Assembly (NCBI GenBank): GCA_021927905.1
Contig: BLLK01000019.1
Span: 1,240,001 to 1,304,000, forward strand
Direction: 5' to 3'
Source of the DNA: Chaetoceros tenuissimus
Lineage: Eukaryota; Bacillariophyta; Thalassiosirophyceae; Chaetocerotales; Chaetocerotaceae
Length of the DNA stretch: 64,000 nucleotides
Part shown: piece after piece, positions 36,963 through 50,436 of the stretch
Numbering within the stretch: the first letter of the stretch is position 1
Layout: the number at the start of each line of letters is the position of its first letter
Notes under the pieces: generated by a model
The model's database searches: none
Told to the model about the DNA's origin: nothing
Seen by the model: only the letters and a program-made list of their open reading frames with translations
Position numbers and translations under genes: made by a program

Positions 36963-39053
36963 TTGAAATCATGGTGTATCGAGACTATCACATTTGATCT
37001 GCAGGACTTTCCTCAAAAACCCACCAAGGAACGCAAAGCAAATTTTCCATTAAAGCTCTTTCGTCTCCTTGCATATGTTGATACTCAAAAAGAGAAGGGT
37101 GAAGATCTCAGCTCAATCTGCTGTTGGCAGCCGCATGGACGCAGCTTCCAGATTATCACAAAACAGGAATTTGAAAAGGTACTCTTGACCAAGTTCTTCT
37201 CAACCAAAAGTACGAGAGCTTTCAAGCAACTCAACGTTTGGGTCTTCAGACTTATCAGCAATAAGAAGAGCTGGTATCATGAAATGTTTTTGAGATCTGA
37301 GCCTGAGCTCTGCCAATTCATGTAACGTCGAATCAACAACGATTCTCCTCCAGAATCCTTCTTTGATTTAGTGGGAGTGGAAGAGCCAGACTTTGACAAG
37401 TTTCCGAATACAGCTACAGTTCTGACTGCTTCTTCTGTCAGTGAATCTTCTTCCGACCAGAAGAAAGATTCAGATACCTCTTATGACATTCTGAAAGCTG
37501 CATATGAATCCGAAGTAGAACAAACAAAGTCTGATGTGTCCTTGCTGTTACATCAATTGCTCCTAAAGCTTATCATCCTAACAACGCTGCCTCTGCTGAA
37601 GCTATAAAACGTTTTAACAAAGATCCTAGTAAAGCTTATCCTATTACTGAAGCTAAACAAGGCTTAAGACGAGCTCCTGAAGCTTATCCTATTAACCACG
37701 ATGCCTCTCAGAGAAGAGATTACTCTCAGAGAAGAGATCCTAAAGAATATCAAATTAACAACACTGAGCCTGAAGCTGAACAAAGTTTGAGACAAGCTCT
37801 AAAAGCGTATATTCACAACGCTGCCTCTCCTGAAGATTTGAGAAAAGCTCTCGAAGTTTATCCTATTCAAACTGTCACTAATCCTGAAACTGATGAAGGT
37901 TTGCGAAAAGATCCTAAAGCTTCTAATAACAACAACATCGTTTCTTTTTCAACTGTACAAGGTACGATAATACCTTTTAAAGCTCATCCTATCAACACCG
38001 CCACCAAGCCTAGAGCTGTTCGAGGTCTAGGAAGAGATTCTACAGAATATCAAATTAACAACAACGCTAAAGCTGTTCAAAGTTTGAGAAGAGCCTCTAA
38101 AGCTCATCCTTTTACCATTGTCACCAATCCTGAAGCTGTACAAAGAGATCCTCAAGCTTGTAATAAAGATTCTAGAGAATATCAAATTTACAACACCGCT
38201 GGAGCTTCACAAGGTTTCAATAGGGCTCCTAAAGCTTATCCCTTTAACAGTGATGCCTTTCCTGAAGCGGCGCAATGTTTGAATAGAGAACCTAAAGCTT
38301 ATCAAACTAACAACACCACTGAAGCAGCACAAGGTTTAAGAACAGCTCCTAACAGAAATGATCATAGTAACGCAGCAGCTGGGATTCCTTGTTTGTATGA
38401 AATTACCATCCTACCTCCTATGTATGTTGATACTGGTGCTGTAGCGCTGGAAAATGAAACAAGCAGATTGTCTGGGATACGACTTCGTGAAAGGGATGCA
38501 GCTGTTGCTCATGGAAATGAGACGAGAAGATCAATGGAGATCAAACGTACTGAAAGAGATGAAGCTTTTACTCGTGAAAGTCAAAAGAGAAGGTTAGCTG
38601 AGATGAGACTTGTTCTGGAAAAGGATGTAGCTATTGCTCGTGGAAATTTAATTATAAGATTGACCGAGATGAAACCTAGTAAAAGTGTAGCTTGTGCTCG
38701 TGAAAATGAAATGAGAAGATCAAATGAGCGAGGTTGAAGACATGAATGATGCTCATAATAACCAAAAGACAAGATCGACCGATTTGGAGCTCAGTGAAAG
38801 GGATTTAGCTGTGGCTTGTGATAATCAAAAGAAAAGATTTATTGACTTGTTAATCAATGAAAGAGAGACAGAAACAAGATTGACTAATATGATGATCAAG
38901 GAAAGGGAGACAAAGAGAAGATTGACTGAAATGATAATGGATGAAAGGGAAACAAAGAGAAGACTGACTGAAAGAATATTCACTGAAAAGGAGAAACTCC
39001 AACAAGAAATGAGAGATCTCATGAACAAAGATCAGCATGACACTGCGAAATGA
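36963..39053 (+). pseudogene. Heat-shock-factor-type transcription factor gene, broken in several places
   Basis: The start is an HSF DNA-binding domain: FPLKLFRLLAYVD, then CCWQPHGRSFQIITKQEFEK, then FKQLNVWVFRLI and WYHEMFLRSEPELCQFM. This is the diatom pattern. A TAA at 37323 interrupts it where related factors have a lysine before RR. The frame then continues with RRINNDSPPESFFDLVGVEE. Near 37545 the reading shifts to a frame holding about ten degenerate repeats around PKAYPINN and AAQGLR (37560-38360). Near 38720 it shifts again to a coiled-coil region of RERDxAxAxxNxxRR repeats ending in MIKERETKRRLTEMI. No ATG precedes the DNA-binding domain in frame. One decayed gene of about 700 codons is the simplest reading. 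Confidence 0.75.
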
Positions 39054-39366
39054 TAAGAAACTCTAGTAATGTGTTTCATTGTCGCATCAAGAACAAACTT
39101 GTATATTCCATTAACTTATCTGTTTCATTCGAAGTATATAGTTGAATAATTAAAAAATTCGCAAGCATCAAATACTTGTACTTTAGTTTTCTATTGAGGC
39201 AAACTACGAATAATCATAACATACGAGTAGAGGGTTATCGTTCAAAAAGTGAGAGAAAAAAGGAAGACGTTGATGACGGTTAAAGAAATTCTAAGTGTCA
39301 GGAAAGAATTCTTATTCTCACGTACGCACTCTGGTATAGCAAGTACATACATTTATTTTTAAATTC
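39054..39366. other. Spacer, nothing recognised
   Basis: About 310 AT-rich bases between the HSF relic and the TTAA-flanked element. Confidence 0.35.
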
Positions 39367-39370
39367 TTAA

Positions 39371-40202
39371 CAGCGGTGTCACGTAAGAATACCAATTTTT
39401 GTGAGTTTTTCCTGCAATTCAAAATTCTAATTTCGGCTCCAATCGACTGACAATAAAGTAGTAATACCTTTCTAAAAGCTCTTTTTACGCTTGTTTCAAA
39501 ACTGCAGTCGGAAAAATCTCGGAAGCTTTCTGAGTCAAGAAAGTAACCTCTAAAGTAGCTTTCTTCTGTTATCTCGCCGTTGAATCGAAACCATATTTCT
39601 CGCCACAAAATGAGTTGACGATTCTGAGAAGTTACAAATATATTCTTGAAGTGTTTGTCTAAATAAATATGTAATTAGTTTAGCCATAGAATCATTATAA
39701 TATTGATATTGCAATAGCATTCTCAACCATGTTTTCTTTGATTCTTTATCGTACGTACAGACTGTACCAACAATGACGCAATCTCCGTCATTGGTCTGTG
39801 AAATCGAGTGAAATTTGAGCCATTTTCGAATCATGAATCGACCATGTCTACTATACCCTCAAATAGATTATTTTGCAGTCAATCTACAGCTAATGTCAAT
39901 ACACGAATCTTTCGAAAACTACTCAAATGAACAGTATGTAACTTGTTGGAATCGTCAACTCATTTTGTAGCGAGAAATATGGTTTCGATTCAACACCAAA
40001 TATTTGAAAAAATGACAATCTCGTCTTATGAAAAGCTAAATTTCTCGACTCAGAAAGCTTCCGAGATTTTTCCGACTACAGTTTTGAAACAAGCGTAAAA
40101 AGAGCTTTTAGAAAGGTATTACTACTTTATTGTCAGTCGATTGGAGCCGAAATTAGAATTTTGAATTGCAGGAAAAAATTGGTATTCTTACGTGACACCC
40201 TG
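39371..40202. mobile_element. MITE with long inverted arms and TTAA target duplication
   Basis: The 832-bp element starts CAGCGGTGTCACGTAAGAAT and ends with the inverted equivalent ACGTGACACCCTG. TTAA lies directly outside both ends (39367-39370 and 40203-40206). The outer 165 bases of each arm are nearly identical when inverted, including the block TTTCGGCTCCAATCGACTGA. After a diverged gap of 40-50 bases a second matching block follows (GAATCGAAACCATATTTCTC), so each arm is about 250 bases. There is no coding capacity. TTAA duplication is typical of piggyBac and Kolobok families; the end sequence alone does not decide between them. Confidence 0.85.
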
Positions 40203-40409
40203 TTAAAAACCAAAAATACCAACAAAACCAAAAATACAAAAATGAAATCATCCTGTTTCATATTAATATATGTACAATTATATTATCTAATGTTATCTTG
40301 TGTACAATGGGAATAGTGGAAAAATATAAAAGCCAGTCGTAAACGACAAGACTCTAAAAATATATATACATGCAATCATTGGTTCCATTCCTTGCTTCCA
40401 TCAGAACCT

Positions 40410-41750
40410 CTACTTCCTCCTTTTCTTCTTACCACCAATAGAACCATCCTTACCAGATCGTTCCACTTCATCTTCTCCCAAAAGCCCAGCTTTCCTCGCG
40501 GCATAACCAATCACAGCACCCTTCTTTTTTCTCGATTGGACATAACTCTTGAAATAACATCGGATCCGATCTCTAATCATGACAAAGGTAAACGCTTCAT
40601 CAAAGACATATCCTGATGAATTGGCAAGAGCAATCAATTCATGCGTAAGGTTATTATTGTAGTTCTTTTGTTCCATTGTGTAATTCAAAGCGGAATGACG
40701 TAGGTATTCTTCTCGATTGTCAATGAGAAAGGTTTCCAGTTCGGGATAATGTTTCCATGAGAACTTTTTACGTAGTACTGCTCGTGTCTTTTGTGTAGTA
40801 TTTTGTGCAATTGGTTTTTTAGATGGAGATTGTGGAATATTTTTGCTGAATGACTTTGTCGAAGTGGTAGAGGTACTAGAGGAAGAAGTAGAAGAGAGAG
40901 TCAGTTTACGTCTCTTTTTCTTGGTACCACTAGTAGTCTTGCGAGAAGGAGAGTACTCCTCCTCTTGTTCCTCTTCCTGTTCCGAGTCTGTATCATAGTC
41001 TTCCTGATATCTTTTTCTCGCAACATGTTTCTGTTCCTCCATTGGAACAATATTTGGTCCAGTTCGTTTCAAATTCCTAGCTGTCTTCTTCTGTTCCATC
41101 GGAACAATGGTGACAGCATCATGTTCCGGACTGATACTTCTTCTTGAAGCATGAATCTCCATAGAATGTGAATCCATGGAAACAGCACGAATTCTTGAGA
41201 AATCATTCATACTGATGCTCTTGTTTTGAAGCAAAGAATAGGAATTGAGTACAATGGGACGTGTCATATCGATCGGAGGTGGGATTGAATCTCTCTGAAA
41301 ATGTTTTTCCAGGTCTGGAATACTTGGCACAGATGTTTTGGAGTGGGAAGTAGAGGAAGAGATGGAAGTTGCCGAGTCTGATTTCTTGAGAGAAGTCAAT
41401 AAAGCTGCAATTTCCGTTTCTTCCGAGCTGTTGGAGGAAGAATTTTTGGAAAAGGTATTTGCAGGAATTAAAGGTTTGGACTGAAGAGAACCAGGAGTCA
41501 CTTCTTGTGTAGTACCAGCCGTTGCCTGAGAAGTAACTACAGGCTTTCCATTCACAGATCTCTTGTTCACAGTCGCCAATGAGAAAGGAGGAGGGTTCAA
41601 AGGTCTGAGAGTTCCATTGGCAGTTGCAGGAATAGGTTTGAATTCTTGTTCTTTTGTTCTTTGATGCTGAAAGATGGATTCATACATTTCCAATTGATTC
41701 TTTTTCAATCGTAATTTAGGCGGTCCCTTTTTGTGTGAGTGAGCAATCAT
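40410..41750 (-). CDS. Unknown protein with conserved FSWKHYP domain, head-to-head paralogue A
   Basis: Start placed at MIAHSHKKGPPKLRLKK because the frame upstream is not protein-like; the product is about 446 residues. The N-terminal 300 residues are low-complexity and Ser/Gln-rich with basic clusters (KKTARNLKR, TSGTKKKRRK) that could be nuclear-localisation signals. The C-terminal 105 residues form a conserved domain: LRKKFSWKHYPELETFLIDN, YTMEQKNYNNNLT, DRIRCYFKSYVQS and VIGYAARKAG. It is shared with the gene at 42464. The tail is lysine-rich. The domain looks alpha-helical and basic and might bind DNA, but no family is recognised. Confidence 0.6.
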   Translation of the reverse strand: MIAHSHKKGPPKLRLKKNQLEMYESIFQHQRTKEQEFKPIPATANGTLRPLNPPPFSLATVNKRSVNGKPVVTSQATAGTTQEVTPGSLQSKPLIPANTFSKNSSSNSSEETEIAALLTSLKKSDSATSISSSTSHSKTSVPSIPDLEKHFQRDSIPPPIDMTRPIVLNSYSLLQNKSISMNDFSRIRAVSMDSHSMEIHASRRSISPEHDAVTIVPMEQKKTARNLKRTGPNIVPMEEQKHVARKRYQEDYDTDSEQEEEQEEEYSPSRKTTSGTKKKRRKLTLSSTSSSSTSTTSTKSFSKNIPQSPSKKPIAQNTTQKTRAVLRKKFSWKHYPELETFLIDNREEYLRHSALNYTMEQKNYNNNLTHELIALANSSGYVFDEAFTFVMIRDRIRCYFKSYVQSRKKKGAVIGYAARKAGLLGEDEVERSGKDGSIGGKKKRRK

Positions 41751-42463
41751 GATTTGTAGTACATAAAAGCATGTAATAGAAGTATTCAATTTGGTTGAGA
41801 AATTATTTCAATGAAAGGAAGGTCAGAAGGTCGTGGCGATTGCGTTCTATTGTGCAGTGGATGTGTTTGTTCCATGCCAAACATTCTCCTGACGTAACAC
41901 GAAAGAGTTCTGTTCTCGACGATGTGTCATCCAACTTCTGATGGAAAAGACACAATTTCACGGAAGCACAATCTGTTCTTGAATTTAAATTTGCTGAATG
42001 TGATGGATATAGGTTGTGTGTAGAGTGCATTACTGTTGATTAACTTACATAAATCAATATGATAATATATTTAAAATCAGATGCCACCTTTAAATCAATA
42101 CTTTATTTCCCTTGCTCTTTACATCTAAGCCACTTCTACATCTCTATTTTTTGTCAAAAATTAAAAAGATCAAAATGACGGAATATGACTTCATCAGCAA
42201 CTGCAATTTTGTCAAAAATGGCCTCAATTTACATCATAGACACTGCACAATTTCAAGAAAGAAGAGTTGATGATTGCACTCTTGAAGTTTTGATCAGATA
42301 TGTGTCAAGCCCTCCAATAGAAGCGAACGCAATAAAAGGCGCCAGCCAATGCAATTACTTTGATGATGACAGTATGTTGAAGCCAATCTTATCTCATTTG
42401 ATTCCAGTCATTCCTCTTATAGTATTGTACATATCCTATCTTGAATCTCCTCTTTAGCTAAAC
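41751..42463. promoter_or_regulatory. Divergent spacer between FSWKHYP paralogues
   Basis: About 710 bases with the promoters of both paralogues. A 91-codon plus-strand frame (42185-42457) ends six bases before the next start. It contains MASIYIIDTAQFQERR and a hydrophobic end and may be an upstream frame of the 42464 gene, but nothing supports it as a protein. Confidence 0.3.
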
Positions 42464-43363
42464 ATGAATCCAGAGAATAGGGCAGTACCATCGACAGTAC
42501 AACAACAAGAATATGCTTCAGGACGATCTTTTCATTCGCCAAAGCCAATACGTGAACATTCAACAAGAGATGATGCAATACTATTGGCTTCCTTTGCTTC
42601 AATTGCTTCCGAAAAGAGTTCTTCTTCCAGAGAAGTCTCTCCTGTAGCCACTTCCAAGAACAGTGCGGCCAACAAGAACAACTCGTCTTCTCTTCTACTT
42701 TCAAGAACATTTCCAGCTTTGCCAGTGTTGAATCCAGTCAAAGGAATGGTACAAGATACAGTACTGGCAGCAGGAACAGTTGAGAATGTCACAGATGAAC
42801 AGTCAAGACCAAGAGCCATCAGTTATGCATCGCATGAAGTACCCATTCGATCAGCTGCTACTTTGCTACAGTTACAGCCATCATCCTCTGCTCCTCAAAT
42901 GACTCGTGTTCCTCATGAAAGACCATTGGCACCAAAGGCTACTCCAGTACCAAAAACACATATTGAAGCTACATCTATAGAGAAACCACCGACCGTCATT
43001 CTAAGAAAGAAATTCAGTTGGAAACACTATCCACCACTTGAAGACTTTCTCATTGCAAATCGAGAAGAATATCTCCGATTCTCAACGATGAACTACACAA
43101 TTCAACAAAAGAAATACAACAATACATTGACTGAACAAATGATTGCATTGGCACAATCGCAAGGGTATATTTTTGATTCTCAAGATTTTTCATTTGTCAC
43201 TGTGAGAGATCGGATTCGATGTTATTATAAATCTTATGTGCAGAGTTTGAAAAAGAGGGGGATTGTGGTTGGGTATGCTGCTAGGAAATTGGGGATGATT
43301 AGTGAACAGGATATGAAGGAGTGTGCCAAACTCAAGGCCAAGATTTATGTTCCAAGGAAGTAA
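42464..43363 (+). CDS. Unknown protein with conserved FSWKHYP domain, head-to-head paralogue B
   Basis: A 299-residue protein. The variable Ser/Pro-rich N-terminal 180 residues differ from paralogue A. The C-terminal domain aligns with it closely: LRKKFSWKHYPPLEDFLIAN, YTIQQKKYNNTLT, DRIRCYYKSYVQSLKKRG and VVGYAARKLG. Because only this domain is kept, it is the likely functional part. The N-terminus ASGRSFHSPKPIREHS is basic. No signal peptide, membrane segment or known motif was seen. Function unknown. Confidence 0.6.
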   Translation: MNPENRAVPSTVQQQEYASGRSFHSPKPIREHSTRDDAILLASFASIASEKSSSSREVSPVATSKNSAANKNNSSSLLLSRTFPALPVLNPVKGMVQDTVLAAGTVENVTDEQSRPRAISYASHEVPIRSAATLLQLQPSSSAPQMTRVPHERPLAPKATPVPKTHIEATSIEKPPTVILRKKFSWKHYPPLEDFLIANREEYLRFSTMNYTIQQKKYNNTLTEQMIALAQSQGYIFDSQDFSFVTVRDRIRCYYKSYVQSLKKRGIVVGYAARKLGMISEQDMKECAKLKAKIYVPRK

Positions 43364-43846
43364 TGGTATTGGATAGGAGGAAGGAAGGGAATGTGTATGT
43401 ATTTTGTATTGGAATTACGTTTGTACTCATATGAATTTGATATATGATTACTGTTTCTATTGAATGTATAAAGCTATATGCTATTGTGTATATGTAATGT
43501 ATATAAAGATGAAATTACTATTGATATGAAATAGAGTATTTATTTTAGATCATTAACATAGTACCGGTACTTTCACTTTCGTGAAGTGCATTTTCAATTC
43601 CTTTTCAGAACTTCCAATGATGCCAAAGCGTGACATTTATCTTGACACGGCATTCCGATGATGAAAGTAGAGTGTTGGTGAATAATGAGATAGAGTGTCT
43701 GTTCAAATTCTTATTTATCAGGCTCGAAAGTATTTATCTTCTGGCTAGGGTTCGGGATGCTCAAGTCGTGGTTCGGGTTCGATACAATTTTTGTATTTTT
43801 TGATGTCAAAGAAAAAGAAGCTTAGAATATAGATACAATATCAAGA
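43364..43846. other. Spacer, nothing recognised
   Basis: About 480 AT-rich bases between the FSWKHYP gene and the acyltransferase gene. A short ACTTTCACTTTCGTGAAGTG near 43570 has weak dyad symmetry. No gene was seen. Confidence 0.35.
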
Positions 43847-45462
43847 ATGACTATCACCTCCTGGATCTCAAGTGTTAATCCCTTTGTACTCTTCTCGCTC
43901 GCAAAGGAGGAGCCGAAGAAGGGAAAAGACATCATTTCCAAAGCAAAAGATTCCAGCCACAAAGAAAATGCGAATCCTAAAGAAAAAATTCATCGACAGC
44001 TGACTTCATTAGGTAGATTCACTCTTCGTTCTCAAACAGATGAGAATCCTTCCAATATCTCTTTCTTTGTTGCATTTGCGCATGATAAGAAAGATGCTTT
44101 GCCTATACAAGATTTTCAACAGCTTTGGATAAACCGTGTCATGTCTCATCATGAACGTTTCCATTTTGCAATTGATGATGATGATCACTACTTCAAGGTA
44201 TGCGTCTCGTTTATCGATTTTTTATATGATTACATGCAATGATCTATTTCATCTAATAGGTATTCATCTGTTTATAGGATCTCAAAAAGCCGATTGATCA
44301 TTATATTCAACAAGTCCCTAACCATCCGGAAACTGAACACGAGTTAAAAGAAAGAATTCAAGATATGTTACTCTCACCTATGAATGTCAATAGTAAACTA
44401 TGGGAGGCACAGTATAGTACTGGGGAGTATGGATCATCTAATGCGATATTCAATGCAGAGAACGATAATCATAACTATGAACAAGAGACGTTATGTCTAT
44501 TCAAAGTACATCATTCGTTATGCGATGGAGTGTCTATTTCCGTCGCAATTGGAGATTGTACCGATGAATCTAATATTTTGAAGCAAAAGATTATGGAGGA
44601 ATACAAGCGAAGACGAGAAGCACATGATGCAATGTTCTTTTTATTGGCATTAAGGAGGTCGTTGTTGAAACTTTTCGCATTCATCGTCGCAGTTTTGGTT
44701 TCATTATCGTTGCAATTTTGGAAAATGCTTGTTTCTAGTGATCCATTCAAACATGTCGTCAATGGTGATATGGGGATTGGAAGTTCAGTTGAATTTCGGA
44801 ATATTGCTTCTTTGAAAGAGATAAAGGCTGTAGCGAAGTCATTCTCAAAGCGAACGACGGTGAATGATGTCGCATGTGTCATCGTATCCTACGCGATACA
44901 GAAACAGATTGAAGAGCATGCAAAGAATAATAACAATGTGAAGGTTCCAAAGAAAATCAATATTACGATTCCAGTACATTTGACAGGTGGAATTCTCCTC
45001 CCTGGGCAGCAATTAGGTAACAAGATTGGAGGCTTTGTAGCGTCTGTCCCAATTGGTGATAGTTGGAAACCGACTGATCGTGTCAAGGCAATCTCAAAAG
45101 AATTGGCATTCCAAAAGAAACTTCCTTCGCCATATATATCTTGGTATCTAGCTCGAATCTTCACTGCTTACTTTCCAGAATGGGTTACCAAATGGTCACT
45201 ACGAAGATTCAGCGCCAACTCGTGTGCAGCAATTAGTAATGTTCGAGGCTTTCCGATTCCTGTTCACTTTGATAGTAGACAAGTGAAAATGATTTGCGCA
45301 TTCGTTCCTTTGCCTCCTGGCATACCTATTGGTATTGTTGTATCCAGTTATGACGGTGAGGTCTCGTTTGGTTTGAATTGTGATCATAAGATAGTTCCTG
45401 ACGCTGTCAAGTTTGGAGATTGGATGTTGGAAGAATACAATAGATTACTGAAAAATATCTAG
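43847..45462 (+). CDS. Wax ester synthase/diacylglycerol acyltransferase (WS/DGAT family)
   Basis: Exons 43847-44197 and 44278-45462, with an 80-base intron (GTATGC...TTATAG) in phase 0, give 511 residues. The active-site motif HHSLCDG (HHxxxDG) is at about 195-201; its second His acts as the catalytic base. An N-terminal acyltransferase half (RFTLRSQTDENPSNISFFVA) precedes it. A membrane segment follows at about 250-275 (LFAFIVAVLVSLSLQFW). The C-terminal WS/DGAT domain has TVNDVACVIVSYAIQKQI, SNVRGFPIPVHF and GEVSFGLNCDHKIVPDAVKF. The enzyme joins fatty acyl-CoA to diacylglycerol or fatty alcohol at the ER or lipid droplet. Which acceptor is used cannot be read here. Splicing is clearly required, since the first exon alone stops at 44242. 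Confidence 0.88.
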
Positions 45463-45648
45463 AAGAGCTAATCATCCCCATCTCTCTCATTTTAAGATCA
45501 AAAAAATGTTTAATGAACTTTTATTTATCAGTCTAGTTAACTGTAATTCGATTCGCAATAGTCATCATTATATATCATTATTTACAAAACTAGTATTATT
45601 ATATGATTATTACTCATAGGAAATTTATATTCAAACTCATAGGCAATT

Positions 45649-47136
45649 TTATTCATTAAATTTCCATCTGAACCCAATGTTTTCGAGATTTTTTATACGC
45701 TCCTTAGTAAGCTTATGCATTCCACTATTGTCTGTTGAGCCTGATTTCATCCCCCTTATACGGCTCACCCATTGTCCAAGATTGTCATCAGCTTTGTAAG
45801 CACATGGTACATTACAATGGCCATGTTTGGATTTATATTCTTTGAGAGCATTAAAACGCTCTTCGAAAGAATGTATAGCTGTCCATCTAAAACCAATTTT
45901 CTCAAGCTTCTTGATGCGCTTCTTGGTAAGCTTGTAAACTCCCCTATTATCTCTTCTTCCTGATTTCATTTTCCTTACATAGCTCACCCATTGTCCAAGA
46001 TTGTCATCAGCTTTGTAAGCACATGGTACATTACAATGGCCATGTTTTCTTTTGAATTCTATGAGAGCATTAAAACGCTCTTCAAAAGTATGTGAAGCTT
46101 GCCATCTAAAGCCAATGTTTTCAAGCTTCTTAATACGCTCATTTGATAGCTTGTAAACTCCCCTATTATCTCTTCTTCCTGATTTCATTGACCTAATATT
46201 GTCAATCCATTGTCCAAGATTGTCATCAGCTTTGTAAGCACGTGGTACATTACAATGACCATGTTTTCTTTTGAATTCTATGAGAGCATTAAAACGCTCT
46301 TCAAAAGTATGTGAAGCTTGCCATCTAAAGCCAATGTTTTCAAGCTTCTTAATACGCTCATTTGATAGCTTGTAAACTCTTCTTCCTGATTTCATTGACC
46401 TAATACTGTCAACCCATTGTCCAAGATTGTCGTCAGCTTTGTAAGCACGTGGTACATTACAATGGCCATGCTTAGATTTGAATTCTATGAGTGCATTAAA
46501 ACGCTCCTCAAATGACAATACTTTTTTACCTCTGTGATAATAAGTTTCTACTGCAGAGGTTTCTTGTTCTGCTTCTCGGTTTACTCTTCTTTTCTTTGTT
46601 GTTGGTCTTTTAATTTCATTTTCACTTTCATCAAATTCAGCATCAAAAGACGCATCGTTCACACTATAATCATCAACTGCACTAGAACTCTCATCTGACT
46701 CTATTATTCTCTGTTCGTTTTTCTCAGGGGTAACCTTCAATTGTGCATTTTCTTCTTCGAGCTTTTCCATTCTCGCTAATAATTTCTCCATCAAATCATC
46801 TTTTCTCAGGCATCGCTTTGTTGTTATGCGCTCTCTACAGCTTGGGCACTGTCTATTCCCCTTTGCTATGGATTCTTTGATGCATCCACCACAGAATCGG
46901 TGACAGCAGTCGGGTAAAAGATGTGGATCTGAAAGCTTTTCGAGACAGATTGCACATGTGAAGTCTTTATAGAAGTTCTTCTTTTCAAGTTCCTCTTCTT
47001 CTTCTTGATCGCTCAATCTAGTTTTAGTATTTCTTGAGGTATCTTCGCTCGCCTCAGAACTATCTTCATAGGAACTTCTTGTTCGCTTTCTATCGGAATG
47101 GTGAAGACTTCTTCTGACTTCTGGTTGATAGTTCAT
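45649..47136 (-). CDS. RING-finger protein with four helicase-associated (HA) repeats
   Basis: A 495-residue protein. An acidic and Ser-rich N-terminus leads to a C3HC4 RING at residues 61-100 (CAICLEKLSD, PDCCHRFCGGC, QCPSC). That points to E3 ubiquitin ligase activity. A short coiled coil follows (MEKLLARMEKLEEENAQLK). From about residue 208 to the end stand four HA repeats of 68-72 residues. Each has FEERFNALIEFKSKHGHCNV, then AYKADDNLGQWV and a basic helix ending IGFRW. HA modules are known mainly from algal and bacterial proteins and are thought to bind nucleic acid. The middle repeats are nearly identical, implying recent internal duplication. A RING joined to HA repeats suggests a chromatin- or DNA-linked ubiquitin ligase (inference). 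Confidence 0.88.
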   Translation of the reverse strand: MNYQPEVRRSLHHSDRKRTRSSYEDSSEASEDTSRNTKTRLSDQEEEEELEKKNFYKDFTCAICLEKLSDPHLLPDCCHRFCGGCIKESIAKGNRQCPSCRERITTKRCLRKDDLMEKLLARMEKLEEENAQLKVTPEKNEQRIIESDESSSAVDDYSVNDASFDAEFDESENEIKRPTTKKRRVNREAEQETSAVETYYHRGKKVLSFEERFNALIEFKSKHGHCNVPRAYKADDNLGQWVDSIRSMKSGRRVYKLSNERIKKLENIGFRWQASHTFEERFNALIEFKRKHGHCNVPRAYKADDNLGQWIDNIRSMKSGRRDNRGVYKLSNERIKKLENIGFRWQASHTFEERFNALIEFKRKHGHCNVPCAYKADDNLGQWVSYVRKMKSGRRDNRGVYKLTKKRIKKLEKIGFRWTAIHSFEERFNALKEYKSKHGHCNVPCAYKADDNLGQWVSRIRGMKSGSTDNSGMHKLTKERIKNLENIGFRWKFNE

Positions 47137-50336
<3,200 letters not shown>

Positions 50337-50436
50337 AAATGCCCATTATCATTTAAGTGCTAAAGGAAATTGATTATTGGACTGACTGTATAGAAAGTAC
50401 CATTTTAGTTTTAGTCCAACTTCGATCTAACCAAAA

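Noticed and set aside
39318-39834. Two minus-strand frames of about 95 codons
   Set aside because: They lie across the arm of the TTAA-flanked MITE and have no protein-like pattern.
42185-42457. A 91-codon frame just before the FSWKHYP paralogue B
   Set aside because: No similarity to anything in the window and no domain; at most an upstream frame in the leader.
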